Shown piece after piece: positions 46,642 to 57,611 of a DNA stretch of 64,000 nt. Source of the stretch: Leguminivora glycinivorella (taxonomy: Eukaryota; Arthropoda; Insecta; Lepidoptera; Tortricidae); contig NC_062980.1 in the NCBI RefSeq assembly GCF_023078275.1, positions 13,162,783 to 13,226,782 of the forward strand. Direction: 5' to 3'. The position numbers and the translations under genes were made by a program. Under the pieces are notes generated by a model. It searched no databases and was not told the origin of the DNA. It saw only the letters and a program-made list of their open reading frames with translations. Within the stretch, counting starts at the first letter, position 1. Every line of letters begins with the position of its first letter.

Positions 46642-47143
46642 TCCGTCAGCTCCGAATGTTGCGGGAAGTAAGTGGCCCGTAAATAATTTCCCAGAATTAT
46701 GGATTACCGAAGACCGTTTCATCAATGCCTGTTTAATACATCGCCTTTCTGACAGTTCTCGGGAAAAACAACTTTATCAATATGAATATTAGGCGGGTTT
46801 CATTATGCTTATTTTCTGCTTAGCGTAGTTGATTATCTTTGCGCAGTAATGAGATTAATGTTAATATCTAATGGAGCGTACATTTCGACGTAGCAAGCGA
46901 GACATGAATAATTTGAACATTGGCATAATATGTACTAGAATATAGTTAGGTACGCAGTAATGTACTACGAGTATGTTCAGCGTTTTATGACATAGTAAAT
47001 CACACTTGAATAACTACAATTAGGTACAAAAGGAGCATCAAGGGACTACATTTGTATGAAGAGACAGTAAGTACACTTTTTTTTTAATTATGTGTATCGA
47101 GGTGACAAACAACTTATTATTCATAAACGCTTTATAAATTTGC

Positions 47144-47352
47144 ACAAAGTTACAAAAATTAACTCGCTGTCAGTTTTATGACGACAATCAAGCATGAAAT
47201 CTGTCTAAAAATTTACTTTTTTCACATTCTTAATGTAGATTATCGCTTAAAGTTTATGTAAGTAATTAACACAATAACAATATTTTTATTGAAATTTCAT
47301 TTTTAATTATCGTCACAAAACTGACAGTGAGTTAATTTTTGTTAACAACTTT
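47144..47352. repeat. hairpin repeat related to 23250-23485
   Basis: CAAAAATTAACTCGCTGTCAG at the left pairs with CTGACAGTGAGTTAATTTTTG at the right. Confidence 0.5.
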
Positions 47353-47980
47353 CGCTAATTGGGGGGTCTCAAATTCTGAAAATGCCCTTATACCAGCTGT
47401 ACAAAAGCATTTATATAATTTAGCGGAAAGCCCCAGATAACGTGAGATCACATTATCCTGACCTATAACGATATCGGAACCGGATAATGTTCTGTGTGCG
47501 TGTGTCTGAATTTATCTTCTTGATCACATGTAATTCTGTTAACGCACGACTTGCTCAATATGGGGTCAAGATTCTGTTCATAAATACTAAAATTTTATTA
47601 TGGGTGAATTTTGTATATGTTGTGTTGTGAGTAAAATATAATTTTCCTAAATAATACTTTTTTATAATTTTCTCTTTAACGACTAAGTCAAAAAACACAT
47701 ATTTTTTGGAAGTTTAACATGACAACATACATACATAAACTCATGTCTGTATTTCCGAAACAAAAGATCACCTAAAACTGACCAAGTCACTCTTTGCAAT
47801 TACAAGGGGTTGAAATATCACGAAATTGTGATATTGTAACGACAGGTTGCTAGAGGTATAACCAATCGCCCATTATACGAGTATCACAATTGAACAACTT
47901 ATTTATTGCATAAATGAATAAAACAAATAAAAACTTATTAAAACTACTTAAAACTAAATACCTAACCTACTTATAAATAA

Positions 47981-48048
47981 AAAAAAAACCGGCCAAGTGC
48001 GAGTTGGACTCGCCCACCGAGGGTTCCGTACAAACTTTCAAAGTTTCA
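47981..48048 (+). repeat. family B repeat, left end only
   Basis: AAAACCGGCCAAGTGCGAG then GAGGGTTCCGTACAAAC resembles the left end of the element whose right end is at 51189. Confidence 0.4.
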
Positions 48049-48059
48049 ATGGTTAAAAT

Positions 48060-48410
48060 AATCATACTACTTATTTATACTCATATTCATTTATTCATAT
48101 TTGTAACGCCATTTTACACGTCAAGATTTGATTTAAAAAAATAATATTTATACAGCAATAATACTTAGAGAATAAATAGACAGAAGATTGAAATTACAAA
48201 AAGTTAGGCAATATTCACATAAAAAATGCACAAAAATATTTTTCTAATTAGGTAATAAAAAAATTGTCATTAGTGTAGAACGGGTGCTCGACCAGCCAAT
48301 TTTTTAAGCGATAGGTACTTAAAGTTCGACACACTAGGCGCTTCAACCACATATTGCGGCAATTTATTATAGACGGCAGGGTCCATCACATGTGTTAATT
48401 TGACCGTAAA
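48060..48410 (-). pseudogene. 5'-truncated LINE C terminus and 3'UTR
   Basis: The minus strand reads KLTHVMDPAVYNKLPQYVVE then APSVSNFKYLSLK; after a frameshift it continues NWLVEHPFYTNDNFFIT and stop. The LP-x-x-V and FK...L-x-x-WL-x-x-HPFY pattern is a LINE ORF2 end. Confidence 0.55.
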
Positions 48411-48499
48411 TTGGATTTCGCCAATTTACGGTCGATACCTACTAACTTTCCGGCATTTCGAATGTTGTACTTGGAACACATGTTATTAGTTTTGTCACA

Positions 48500-49110
48500 G
48501 AATATATTATGTATAATAGTATTAATAGTACAAGTACGGAAGGCTCCTTTGATGTTCACAAAATGACGCCATTCTAAATTCTTACCTACATTAACAAACG
48601 GACCGCACGCGAGCAGCCAACATTGAATTTTTCCCCTCACTAGCTCGGAAACACGTGTTTTGTCCTTCAATACCAGCGGGTAAAAACGCATTTTACCCAC
48701 TAGTGAGTGGGTAAAGTAATTTGACCTTGAATAAATTCAAATGAACTGCTTTAAAATTGATAAAAGTAGGTGAATCTAGTAATAAAGATCATTTACCACC
48801 TGTGGAACTACTGGAAGCAGTGATAAACGCATTTCTTGCGTTGTAGTTTCCTCGCTACAGTGAGGGGAAAAGTTTTGTGTTACACTCGGGTGCAAATGTA
48901 TTTTACTTCTCGTGTGTTAAAAAACTCGCAAGTTCAGGATTCTATAAATAACTCGCAAATTCATGATTCTTCAAATAACTATTATACAAATAACTATTAT
49001 TGCGCCGCGCGAAGGTCGTCGCCAATGAATGGGCCGCGAACTCGCGGCCGCTGACATGTACTTGTAGCGCGGCGATAGAATCGCGGAGTGAGCCGCCCCT
49101 GGTTTTGTAT
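48500..49110 (+). repeat. GC-rich interspersed repeat family E, copy 2
   Basis: AGTACAAGTACGGAAGGC at 48529 and GGGCCGCGAACTCGCGGCCG at 49030 bracket a region matching 38330-38975. The last 70 bases, with hairpin GGCCGCGA-AC-TCGCGGCC, are nearly identical in the two. Confidence 0.5.
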
Positions 49111-49178
49111 GCTGCCAAGTTCTCTCTTACATAAATGGCTACCTGCATGATAACTATTGCAGGCAGTGTAATGAGTGT

Positions 49179-49412
49179 AAAGCTAGGAACATACTAGGCG
49201 GACGTCCGTCGTAAATCGGTCGCGACCGCGACCGAACAGTGTGCACGGAACGAAGCATCCAGCGAGCCAGATTTCGAACGGACGTCCATGCGCTCAAGGC
49301 CACGTCCACGTCCGTCGACCGATAGTTTGCACGGTTAAGTGTATATTCATTGTCCAGATCCCCGTCCGCGGTCGATTTACGACGGACGTCCGCGTAGTGT
49401 GTTCCTAGCTTA
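49179..49412. mobile_element. hairpin MITE with GC-rich arms
   Basis: AGCTAGGAACATACTAGGCG with GACGTCCGTCGTAAATCGG pairs with CGATTTACGACGGACGTCC and CGTAGTGTGTTCCTAGCT. Confidence 0.65.
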
Positions 49413-49426
49413 AGGATTCTTATTTT

Positions 49427-49775
49427 TTAAAGAGTTCTTTGGCCGGAGTTTCTACTGTCTACAGGTACCTGAGCAACGATCACGACAGCTCGTTTCTGAA
49501 AGCGAAAGACCCTCTCCCATTCAGGACAACATCCCCAGACCAGACCTCCGCAACGTACTGTATTAATGAATGGACAGTGGCGAAATAGCATGTGCGGGCT
49601 ACTTCTGGAGCCACAGACTTTGCAACTCGACCTAAGGCAAAGCACGCACTGCCCCGACTACCACACGGTTTATCTACTTGCTGGTCCCAGTTTAAGCCCT
49701 GATCAATCTTTAAACCTAGGAAAGTAGTCGTGGATGCCTGTTCAAGTATTTTCCCATTAATTATGAACTATCAAC
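49427..49775 (-). pseudogene. Jockey-type LINE reverse transcriptase fragment, frameshifted
   Basis: The minus strand reads FIINGKILEQASTTTFLGLK, then GLNWDQQVDKPCGSRGSACF, then EVARTCYFATVHSLIQYVAE. After a frameshift, RVFRFQKRAVVIVAQVPVDS follows. FLGL-x-ID, YFA-x-VHSL and FR-x-QKRAV are Jockey/I-type RT and post-RT landmarks. Confidence 0.65.
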
Positions 49776-49799
49776 GGCGTGGTCATGCGACCCGAAAGA

Positions 49800-50090
49800 T
49801 TAAAATGCACAAAGTGTAATTAAAATGTTGGCAGCCTGTATCGCAACTGGAGGACCTACGGAAGTAATTAGGACAATAGATCCTTCCTCCTTCCTTCCTC
49901 CTCCTTCCTTCGGTCCTTTGAGTCGTCGGCACCCAGGCCCCTTCTAAGTACAGGTTTGTACAAGTTTCTAATGAGTCGACTCGGCAACGCACATGTGCCA
50001 CTCCTTGAGTGGCAGGCGTCCATATGTAACAGTGACCGCATTCCATCAGGCGGACCGTATGCATGTTTGCCACCTACGTGGTACAAAAAA
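49800..50090 (-). repeat. reverse-strand copy of the TGGTGGCAAACAAG repeat
   Basis: Plus-strand GCGGACCGTATGCATGTTTG then CCACCTACGTGG is the reverse of the 7720-8045 repeat start. A TTCC-rich run (49883-49915) has grown inside it. Confidence 0.45.
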
Positions 50091-50277
50091 ATCTCGACGA
50101 ATTCACCTTAAACATTAAAAACTAAATCAAAATCGATTGATTCGTTCGGGAGCTATGATGCCAGACAGACATGTCAAGCGTCAAACCTATTATTATTATA
50201 ACACTCCGTCGTTTTTGCGTTGGTGGTTAAAAACAAGAAACCTCCTTCAAAACTATAATAAAACACAACTTTCTATG

Positions 50278-51189
50278 AAAATCGGTAAAGTGCGAGTCGG
50301 ATTTCGACATTTCCATACAAAAAGGTCATAAGCGCCTGACGACATGTGATAGCAATGTACACTAGATTTGTACTTTAAAGATTTTGCGTATATTTTGGAA
50401 ACTATAAGAGATAGAGCAAATAGACTTCAGATTTTGGTTGTCGGTGGCACAATTTTTTTGTTTTCGTATATATACACCATTTTTTGGACCTATTACGGCA
50501 ATATTATGGTCAGTGCAGTTCTAAACAGTCTTAAGCGCCTCTTTTTTAGTACGAACTTAAGTCATTTTGGCAAATGATTAAAATTTTTAACAATTTCTAA
50601 ACAGAAATGATTTTCTTTCTACCTGTCCATAGCGCTCACAAAATTTCAAAACATTTAGTAAGTACTTGCAGCGGCAGTGAGTGAAAATCTCAATTTGAGT
50701 TTTTTTCTCTTAAGTCCGACTTACGCTTGACTGTAGATTTCTAATAGGTTTTCCTGTAATCTACAGGTGGGCTATCTCGTGTATTTTTTTGAAAATTTTA
50801 CGCTAAGTAGTTTCGGAGATAAGGGGGGGGAATGGTAATTTTTCTTAAATAACTTCTAAATTACCAAAATAAAAACTATAAAAAAATATATTTGAAATGC
50901 TTATAAAATGCTCTTTCATTTGATATGTATCACAATATAGTTCTAATAACTTTGATTTTTAATTTTCAATTTTACCCCCAAAAGTGCCCCTTATGATTAA
51001 ATTTCGTTTAATTTCATTTGATTATATTGCATGTCCGTCTTTGGGCCACAGGTTTACATACGTGTGCCAAATTTCAAGTAAATCGGTCCAGTAGTTTCGG
51101 AGAAATCGGCTGTGACAGAGGGACAGACAGACACGCGAGTGATCCTATAAGGATCCGTTTTTCCTCTTTGAGGTACGGAACCCTAAAAA
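50278..51189 (+). mobile_element. family B MITE-like element (~0.9 kb)
   Basis: Begins AAATCGGTAAAGTGCGAGTC and ends GAGGTACGGAACCCTAAAAA; inner ATTTCAAGTAAATCGGTCCA and GACAGAGGGACAGACAGAC are typical. It abuts the LINE at 51190. Confidence 0.5.
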
Positions 51190-52335
51190 TTGGCCTAAAT
51201 CGCCGTCAATGGGCAAGGTACCCAGAAGGCTGGCAGCATTTCCACGCTGTATAGCGATACTTATACGTTGCGCGAAATACTGGCCAGCCCTCTGGTCGCC
51301 TGAGGTCTCTATCAGGCGAGACGACAAATCCTTATAAAAATGACGGGCACTGGGCCCCCATGGCCCCAAGGTCTCAACGCCAAACGCCGCAAATATGTAG
51401 CTGGTTCCTAGGGTGGCATATTTGCGGCGTTTGATGCTTTCGGCTGAGGATGCCGCAGCGCCAGCAGCAACGCTGGTGACCGGAACATGGGACGGCGCCA
51501 GTGTATCAACGCAAGTAGCGTCCCAAACTAGCGGCCGACCCATGCTCCAAGGCACCAGTGTCATACCGTCAGGCCTCTTGCCGTCGTCCTTAGCCAGGCC
51601 GGTGGGCTCCAGGACTGCTGGCACTTTCGCGCTGACAAGGGCCCGACGGATAACATCATTGATACTGGCGTGGCGCGGGATCCTTCCAGCGCTTCGGGCG
51701 CATGAGAGGCCATGGTGACCCAGTGTGTCCACCATGGTACCGCATTGACAGCGATGAGGCTGGTTTGTTGATGCCCCCAAACGCAAGCTAGCTGCTAGGC
51801 AAAAGGTGGTGTTATCCAGCAGAGTCCCAATGTTTGGTGATGGTAAAGCCTGTAGCCACAGACCCGACTCCCACTCCGCAGTCGCAAGGAGACGAGCTCG
51901 GTCTGTCGAACTAGTTGACGTATTTAAAAGGTTTTCCCGTACTAGTCGACAGAGCGGCTCGTCCCATTGCCTCTGCGAACAGAGATTGGCAGGCGGGTCC
52001 GTGTTTGGACAGGTTATGGACCAAACGTTCTTGGCCTCGGAGCAGTGTGCGGCTTCTATAGAACCAATTGAAGGTTCTAATATTTTACCTATAAGGCTTT
52101 GAGCACCATGCACCGAAGACAAGAACGCAGGTAGAGCAACACAAGAAATTTTGCGGATACCCAGGCCGCCAAACCTAATAGGAAGGCTAGCCTGGGTCCA
52201 AGTTCTGTCGTCAAAATGGATATTGAAGATGGAGGTGATTGTTTCAATGACTAACATATCTAATTTTGATACCAAAGTTGGGTAATTCCAAAGATGAGTT
52301 CCGCGGAGTATGTACGTAAATTTTGGGACGAACAA
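51190..52335 (-). pseudogene. LINE ORF C-terminal part with zinc knuckle and restriction-like endonuclease signature, copy 3
   Basis: About 380 intact codons on the minus strand. In order: thumb-like region (PTLVSKLDMLVIETITSIFN, WTQASLPIRFGGLGIRKI); CxC-x8-H-x4-C knuckle (CQCGTMVDTLGHHGLSC); then KRPDG followed 15 residues later by WDATCVD, the PD...D layout of restriction-like endonucleases in R2/R4/NeSL-type elements; then QRGNAASLLGTLP near the end. The reverse transcriptase core is missing. The apparent first residues (MGVLNVDCG) come from a different repeat, and the last 14 (FLGFRTSKRKNGSL) from the adjacent MITE. So the 409-codon frame is chimeric. Clade assignment is inference. Confidence 0.75.
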
Positions 52336-52340
52336 TTGAA

Positions 52341-52435
52341 CCCATATCCCACAGTCCACGTTTAATACACCCACGGGAGGAAAGAGGGTGGTGACTTTCT
52401 TAACACGTCACGCGGGACAACATAAAAAATAAAAC
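52341..52435 (-). repeat. partial reversed TGGTGACGGGTTAAGAATTTC repeat fused to LINE
   Basis: The minus strand reads GTTAAGAAAGTCACCACCC, CCCGTGGGTG, GTGGGATATGGG as in 31711-31830, joining the LINE remnant at about 52335. 52440-53020 shows no gene. Confidence 0.5.
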
Positions 52436-53021
52436 AATTATATAATTATCTTTTTTGGTGTTCCGGATAAGGCAAAGACGTTTTGATACTTTAATGAAAT
52501 ATAGGGGATACACCGGGCGGAAGCTCTCCTTGGTCATGTCACGTCATCACCCGTCACCTTAGCGAAAGGACTATGACTATATTTGAGAGGTTATGCAATC
52601 TAAATGAGCCAGACTATTAGGTGAACGCGCAGGACTAGGTACTATAAAAAAACCCAGACGCATGCCTAATAAATCGGTAACCATTACTACTGGTACTGAT
52701 ACTGTACATTGTTATTACAACGAATACAAACCCGTACCCAATGTTCAAATGCTTTGTTTTATTTTCCCGACAGGTCATTGACTTAGATTGTTTACGCAAA
52801 CAACACTATTTCAGTAAGTATCAATAATTTACAAACCGCGAACATTGATAATATTATTTCTACAGTAAAAGACTGTTACGATTTCCTCATGAAATCCGTC
52901 AATGAACGTAAATAAATAACCGTCACACACAAAATAAAATACTATCGACAGAAAACCACAATTTCGGGACAAACAGAATATGTAGGATATGCTTCACTTG
53001 TTCGGACCAGCCGGCTTAGCC

Positions 53022-53170
53022 GAACCAACAATCGTTGACGCTACTTGGCGATCAAAAAGGCAGTCTGGCTCTGTCGCACCACTACAGAAGAGCGATAGAG
53101 AGAGCTAGCTACGATACGCTTACGCTTAGAAAGCGTGATTGTGACTTTGGCAAGGTACCAGTATTGTATG
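53022..53170. repeat. MITE family G, copy 2
   Basis: GCAGTCTGGCTCTGTCGCAC, CACTACAGAAGAGCGATAG and GATACGCTTACG match 13905-14090. Confidence 0.45.
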
Positions 53171-53675
53171 TAGTCATTGTGTTCTGGAGCATTTGTTTCC
53201 TTACGAAACGGCAGTTAGGAATATTTATAGGATGAACTTGTGGCGTCGCGACGCTTTTTAGCCAATTGTAGCCATTTTTGTATCGTTTTCCTATACTTCA
53301 GTGTGATGTATATCTAACGACGGAGTTCTGATGGCAGTTTCAATTTAGTTTTACGCGAACTGTAGTGATTCATATTGTAATGCGAAATTTTATGTTCTAA
53401 CAATCTCTGTTGAATAAAATTGTTGAACTTTAAAATAACGCATTAAATTTGAATGAAGAATAACTTACATGTTTTAAGCTTAGTCACTATAATACCAAAT
53501 TTCTCGCAAAAATATGGTACATGTTATGTCGATCTAATATTTCCCAAGTGAGGAATAGAAGGAGTGAAGTGCAGTAGTGCTCAGCTGTGGGATACTCTAC
53601 GCTCATGTAAATAAATAACTTTAAAATGTCTGCGAGCTATACTATCTACAAATTTTTTAAACTAAAGGAAAAATT

Positions 53676-53765
53676 CACACCTCCGGCAGGACTCGAACCT
53701 GCGTCCTACGGCTTTGCCGGAACTTAGCCTCCGTTGCTAAGTTGGTTATAGCGTCGGCTTTATGT
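53676..53765 (-). repeat. tRNA-like repeat
   Basis: The minus strand has GGTTCGAGTCC (B box) and an A-box-like TAACCAACTTAGCAACGG, flanked by ACCTCCGGCAGG. The stems are poor, so this is a SINE-type relic. Confidence 0.35.
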
Positions 53766-54465
53766 TAACCCCATCGATTTAAACTTCTCTAGATACACTA
53801 TCACCTACAAATTCGGCACTCAAAAGTGTCCGATCGCTTAGTTGCAAATGTGTGCGTCCAGTTGACAAACGAAAACTTCGCAATGTAGTAAAAACTACTT
53901 TCATTTTTTTACAAAAACAACGTTATTTCTTAGTACTTAAAGTTCAATTTCAAATGCAAGCAATTGGCGGTTATGACATTAATGAATGTGATCATCGCGA
54001 AAGCCATAAAATTTTATTACCGCAGATCGCAGGTGTGCATATTTTTAAAAAAATCTACGTCTTATTGCAACCAACTTAAGTTTAATTTCGTTTGCGCTGC
54101 AACAATCTAAACGCCATTTTTACATTGGGAACGAGGATGGACAGAGGCATCATGGGAGTCGCGCTATGAGATGAAAGGCGAGAATGAGGAAATTTGCGGT
54201 ATTTTTGCGAAAAACTGTTTTAAAAAATCCTATTAGATAGAAAATTTCTTAAGGAACAAAACGTTTGGTATAACATTTTTCGAGATGTTGCGTATTTTAA
54301 GCGAAAAAAAATGAGTTTTTACTGTACGATATTTTTATTGATATTATCTCAAACAAAAAAATATATAAGGTACGGCGGGACAATTTGGACTGGGGGACAA
54401 TTGCAACTGAACTGATTAATATCTCCACGTTTTGCAATGTTTGCATTATTAAATAGAGTCAACTG

Positions 54466-54468
<3 letters not shown>

Positions 54469-54523
<55 letters not shown>

Positions 54524-54575
54524 AGGTATGTATATATATAACATATGTGTGTGTGTGTGTGTGTGCGTGTAGTGA
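54469..54575. repeat. compound TA / TG microsatellite
   Basis: About 19 TA units (54469-54505) run into TG units, then TATATA and a second TG run. The open frame HTHTHT over it is an artefact. Confidence 0.9.
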
Positions 54576-54710
54576 GTGTATGTGTAGCGATTATGTGAAG
54601 GTAAACAGTTGAGGGATTGTATGTGGTGTGTGTGAGGGTGCACTTGGAGAATATGAATTAAGTAGCTATTAAAACAAAGAAGAATTGAACGATGACATTA
54701 ATTTATTATT

Positions 54711-55309
54711 CTACGTATAATTTCTTTCAAAGCTTTGTTTGGGTAAATCTTCTCTCCGCTCCTCAGCTATAATCTTGCGCCATTTTTCCCTTTCAACGTC
54801 TTGTTTTGGGAATCTGGAATAAAAAGCTTTTTTATTACTTAAAAACGAATTTGCTATTCCCGGGTTGTTTCTTTTTATAATTAAAGTAATTTATAAGATA
54901 TGTATTAATATTATTGAATTGAAATCATTTATTTCAGACTTATTGGTCCATAATAATAAATAAATACATACATTATTAATATGAAATAGGCTTCTTTTAC
55001 AAAAAATATAAATTAGCGACTCCATCATTCCATTTTTAACTATGTTCCACTTCATCCATCTTTTGTCGCCGTCCGCTCATTACTAGTATAGCGCGAGAGA
55101 AAGAGACAAACTGCGTAAGACCAAATCAAGGAATTTACTTTAATTATTCTAGAAAATAAATGTTTTTTGTAAGTTAGGAAGCCATTTTGACCACAAATGC
55201 ATAACATTATAAAATTATTAACAATTACTTACCGGAAATACGATACGTCATCCTTTTTCAACGTATATAAGGTGTTATTTTTGCACTTTTTTACGGAGCA
55301 CTTAGGCAT
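54711..55309 (-). CDS. THAP-type zinc finger gene or relic, two exons (C-terminally short)
   Basis: Exon 1 is 55233-55309 (77 bases) with donor TTTCCG|GTAAGT; exon 2 is 54711-54813 (103 bases) with acceptor TTTTATTCCAG|ATTCCC. The split codon gives Arg26, and the product is 59 residues. MPKCSVKKCKN, then YFRFPKQDVEREKWRKII, is the N-terminal two thirds of a THAP domain: CxxxxC, the FPK motif and the invariant Trp. The frame then reaches TAG (SFERNYT*) where the family normally has VCSxHF, so the third and fourth zinc ligands are missing. AATAAA follows the stop. THAP domains bind DNA and occur in cellular factors and in P-element-type transposases. This could be a decayed copy, or exon 2 could use a downstream splice I cannot see. 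The spliced fit is convincing; function is not. Confidence 0.6.
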
Positions 55310-56593
55310 GTTGCCGACACGGCGGATGAAGCGCTACTGACCGCCCAATTGTGCTTAGAACATTTTCAAGCACAATTTGCTGCGGACACATTCTAAGCCG
55401 TGATGGTGCATCTAGGTAGTTTAGATCGATGGTTAACAGAAGGGCCACAACCTTGTATCCAGGATTAAGGGCCGGCATTTCGGTCTGTTTTTAGAATGCC
55501 ACATGGTGTCCTCGGGTTTAAACAAGGGCTGCCTACAGTTACGAATAGCAATCCGGCGGGTCCGTTAATCTGGACGGATCCGGCAATCTTTAGTGATCCG
55601 GCAAAAGTCAGAAATACACCTAAACACTGCACGTTATGCGTTTTAAATAACGCAAACGCGACATATTATAATTATGGAACGTATTCATTGAACGGAGCAA
55701 AGAAAAAATGTTTTTTTTTTTATGTTAAGCTATAAGAAATGGCTTGGATTTCAGATTTCGTTTCTACAGTCAGATTGATGCTGTAATCTTACACTTTTTG
55801 TTGTTAAGTTTTATTTTATTTATTGTTCATATAAGGTTAAAAAAATCTCGTATTACGTAAAGAACTCTCTAATTATCCATATTCCATATACACCATCATA
55901 TCTGGTCCGGCCAGATCCGACCAAATCAGGGCCAAATCCGGCCGGAATAAAAACTAATCCCTATGTATTGTGCCCTAAATGTTTAGAATTGTGGCATTTC
56001 ACTGGTGTAATAGAGTGACGTTAATATCAGTATTTTCGATCGGGCCGCTCGAATGGCAAATGGGATTCTGTTTTCAAATAGAATTTGATAGAAGTGGTTT
56101 TGAAATTGATACATTATTTTGTCGTTATGTTACGAAAATACTTGAACGGAAATACAAAAAAAAATATTAGAACACTCTTAGTCGATTTGTAATGAGTGTT
56201 TAGTAAGGGACGGCATGTAACTTAGTAAGTTTACAGATACAGATAAATACTCAGGAAACAATCATGATTTCGTAGTAAAAATAAGAGATTTAATATGATT
56301 TGAGCGGCTTACGACGACGTAGCTACGTAAGTTGTTTCACTAATAATTAATTCGATGTCGGTAGCGCTTTATTTATCTTTTTCTAACAATAATGTTGATT
56401 ATAATTTTACCGTTCTACTCTCAAGTCCCAATAGCTCATTTCTTATTTTGCTATTGCTATTTATCTTTTCAACGATAGTCTTGTAAAATTATTTTCTATA
56501 GTAAATAAAAGGGAAAATAACGTAATAACATGGCCTTTGCTATAAATTTGGCCAAGCATCTTATCTCGTTGGCCGCCTCAGCGCCTAGCCGTT

Positions 56594-56812
56594 AAGATAC
56601 TTCTAGCCTAACCCCGCCATAATAAGTACATATCGCCTCCTTAATCTCTTCCTTACACGTCTTTGTCTTACAAAGCCTCCCCTGGGCTCTCCCAGAACTC
56701 GGTACATTATCTATGTCAATACTCCGAGCCATTTTTAGAGAGCATTTTGGTTTATCGCTTGTATCCTTCCAGTAAGGACACATGTGGGAACCATTACAGA
56801 GATTTCGGGCCT
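56594..56812 (-). CDS. candidate terminal exon of an unidentified Cys-containing protein
   Basis: A good acceptor (ATGTTTGTAG|GCCCG at 56813-56822) opens a frame that begins ARNLCNGSHMCPYWKD and ends CTYYGGVRLEVS before TAA. It holds six cysteines in about 72 residues and mixed, non-repetitive composition. I do not recognise the family and found no upstream exon between 56820 and 57600. It may be a real terminal exon, part of an old insertion, or chance. Confidence 0.25.
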
Positions 56813-57611
56813 ACAAACATATTGTATGTATAATATCGAGCGCTGAACCATATTTATTTACAAAGTGGCTTTATGGCTGGCTTTACGGCGACCTTTTAAG
56901 CTTGCTTAATGCAATTTATTCGTCGTAAATGGAAGTTTTTGATTATTAAAACAACGTTACGTTAAAAGAGTTTTTGTATGAGGATAATAGCTGTAATAAA
57001 ATAGTGTTCCAGTTTAAAACTTGAAATGCGAGTTGAAACAGTGAAGCTCGTAAGCGGTTTAATGTTTAAGCTCTATACTTTTTTAGTCTTATATGTCAAG
57101 GATTATAATTAAGGTTCTCTTGAATAGAAGGATTTTCTACTTCAACTGGAGAGTCGGCCACGTACCTCATAATCATTAAGAATAGTTTAAATCGCGCGGG
57201 TTTTTTATGAGACTGCGTTAGACTGTATTTTTATATTTGTTATAAGGTAAGTACATTGATAAATTTGATTTGTTTTTACTCGCGCTTGCTTTAATTTTGA
57301 CAAAACTATTGTTCATGTTGTTAATCTTTATTTTCAGTTTTTTTAGTAAACATTTTTAGTATTTTTTCAGTCAAAACTAGTTTTTATAAATTGACTAAGT
57401 ACCAATACAAATAACATGGACACTGTTATTGAAAAAAACATGTTTCAGAGAAAAAGGTGTAAATTTGGCTGAAGAATATTTGGCAGCCTCAGACAACATT
57501 GTTTCAAAACAATTATAATTTATACATTCGTTCCACGTAATCTTTATTAGATTAAGTGAGTAAAAGCTACTAGGTACATACATAATATGGTGACCTACAA
57601 CTATACACACA

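Noticed and set aside
54449..54643. HTHTHT / YIYIYI open frame
   Set aside because: Microsatellite artefact.
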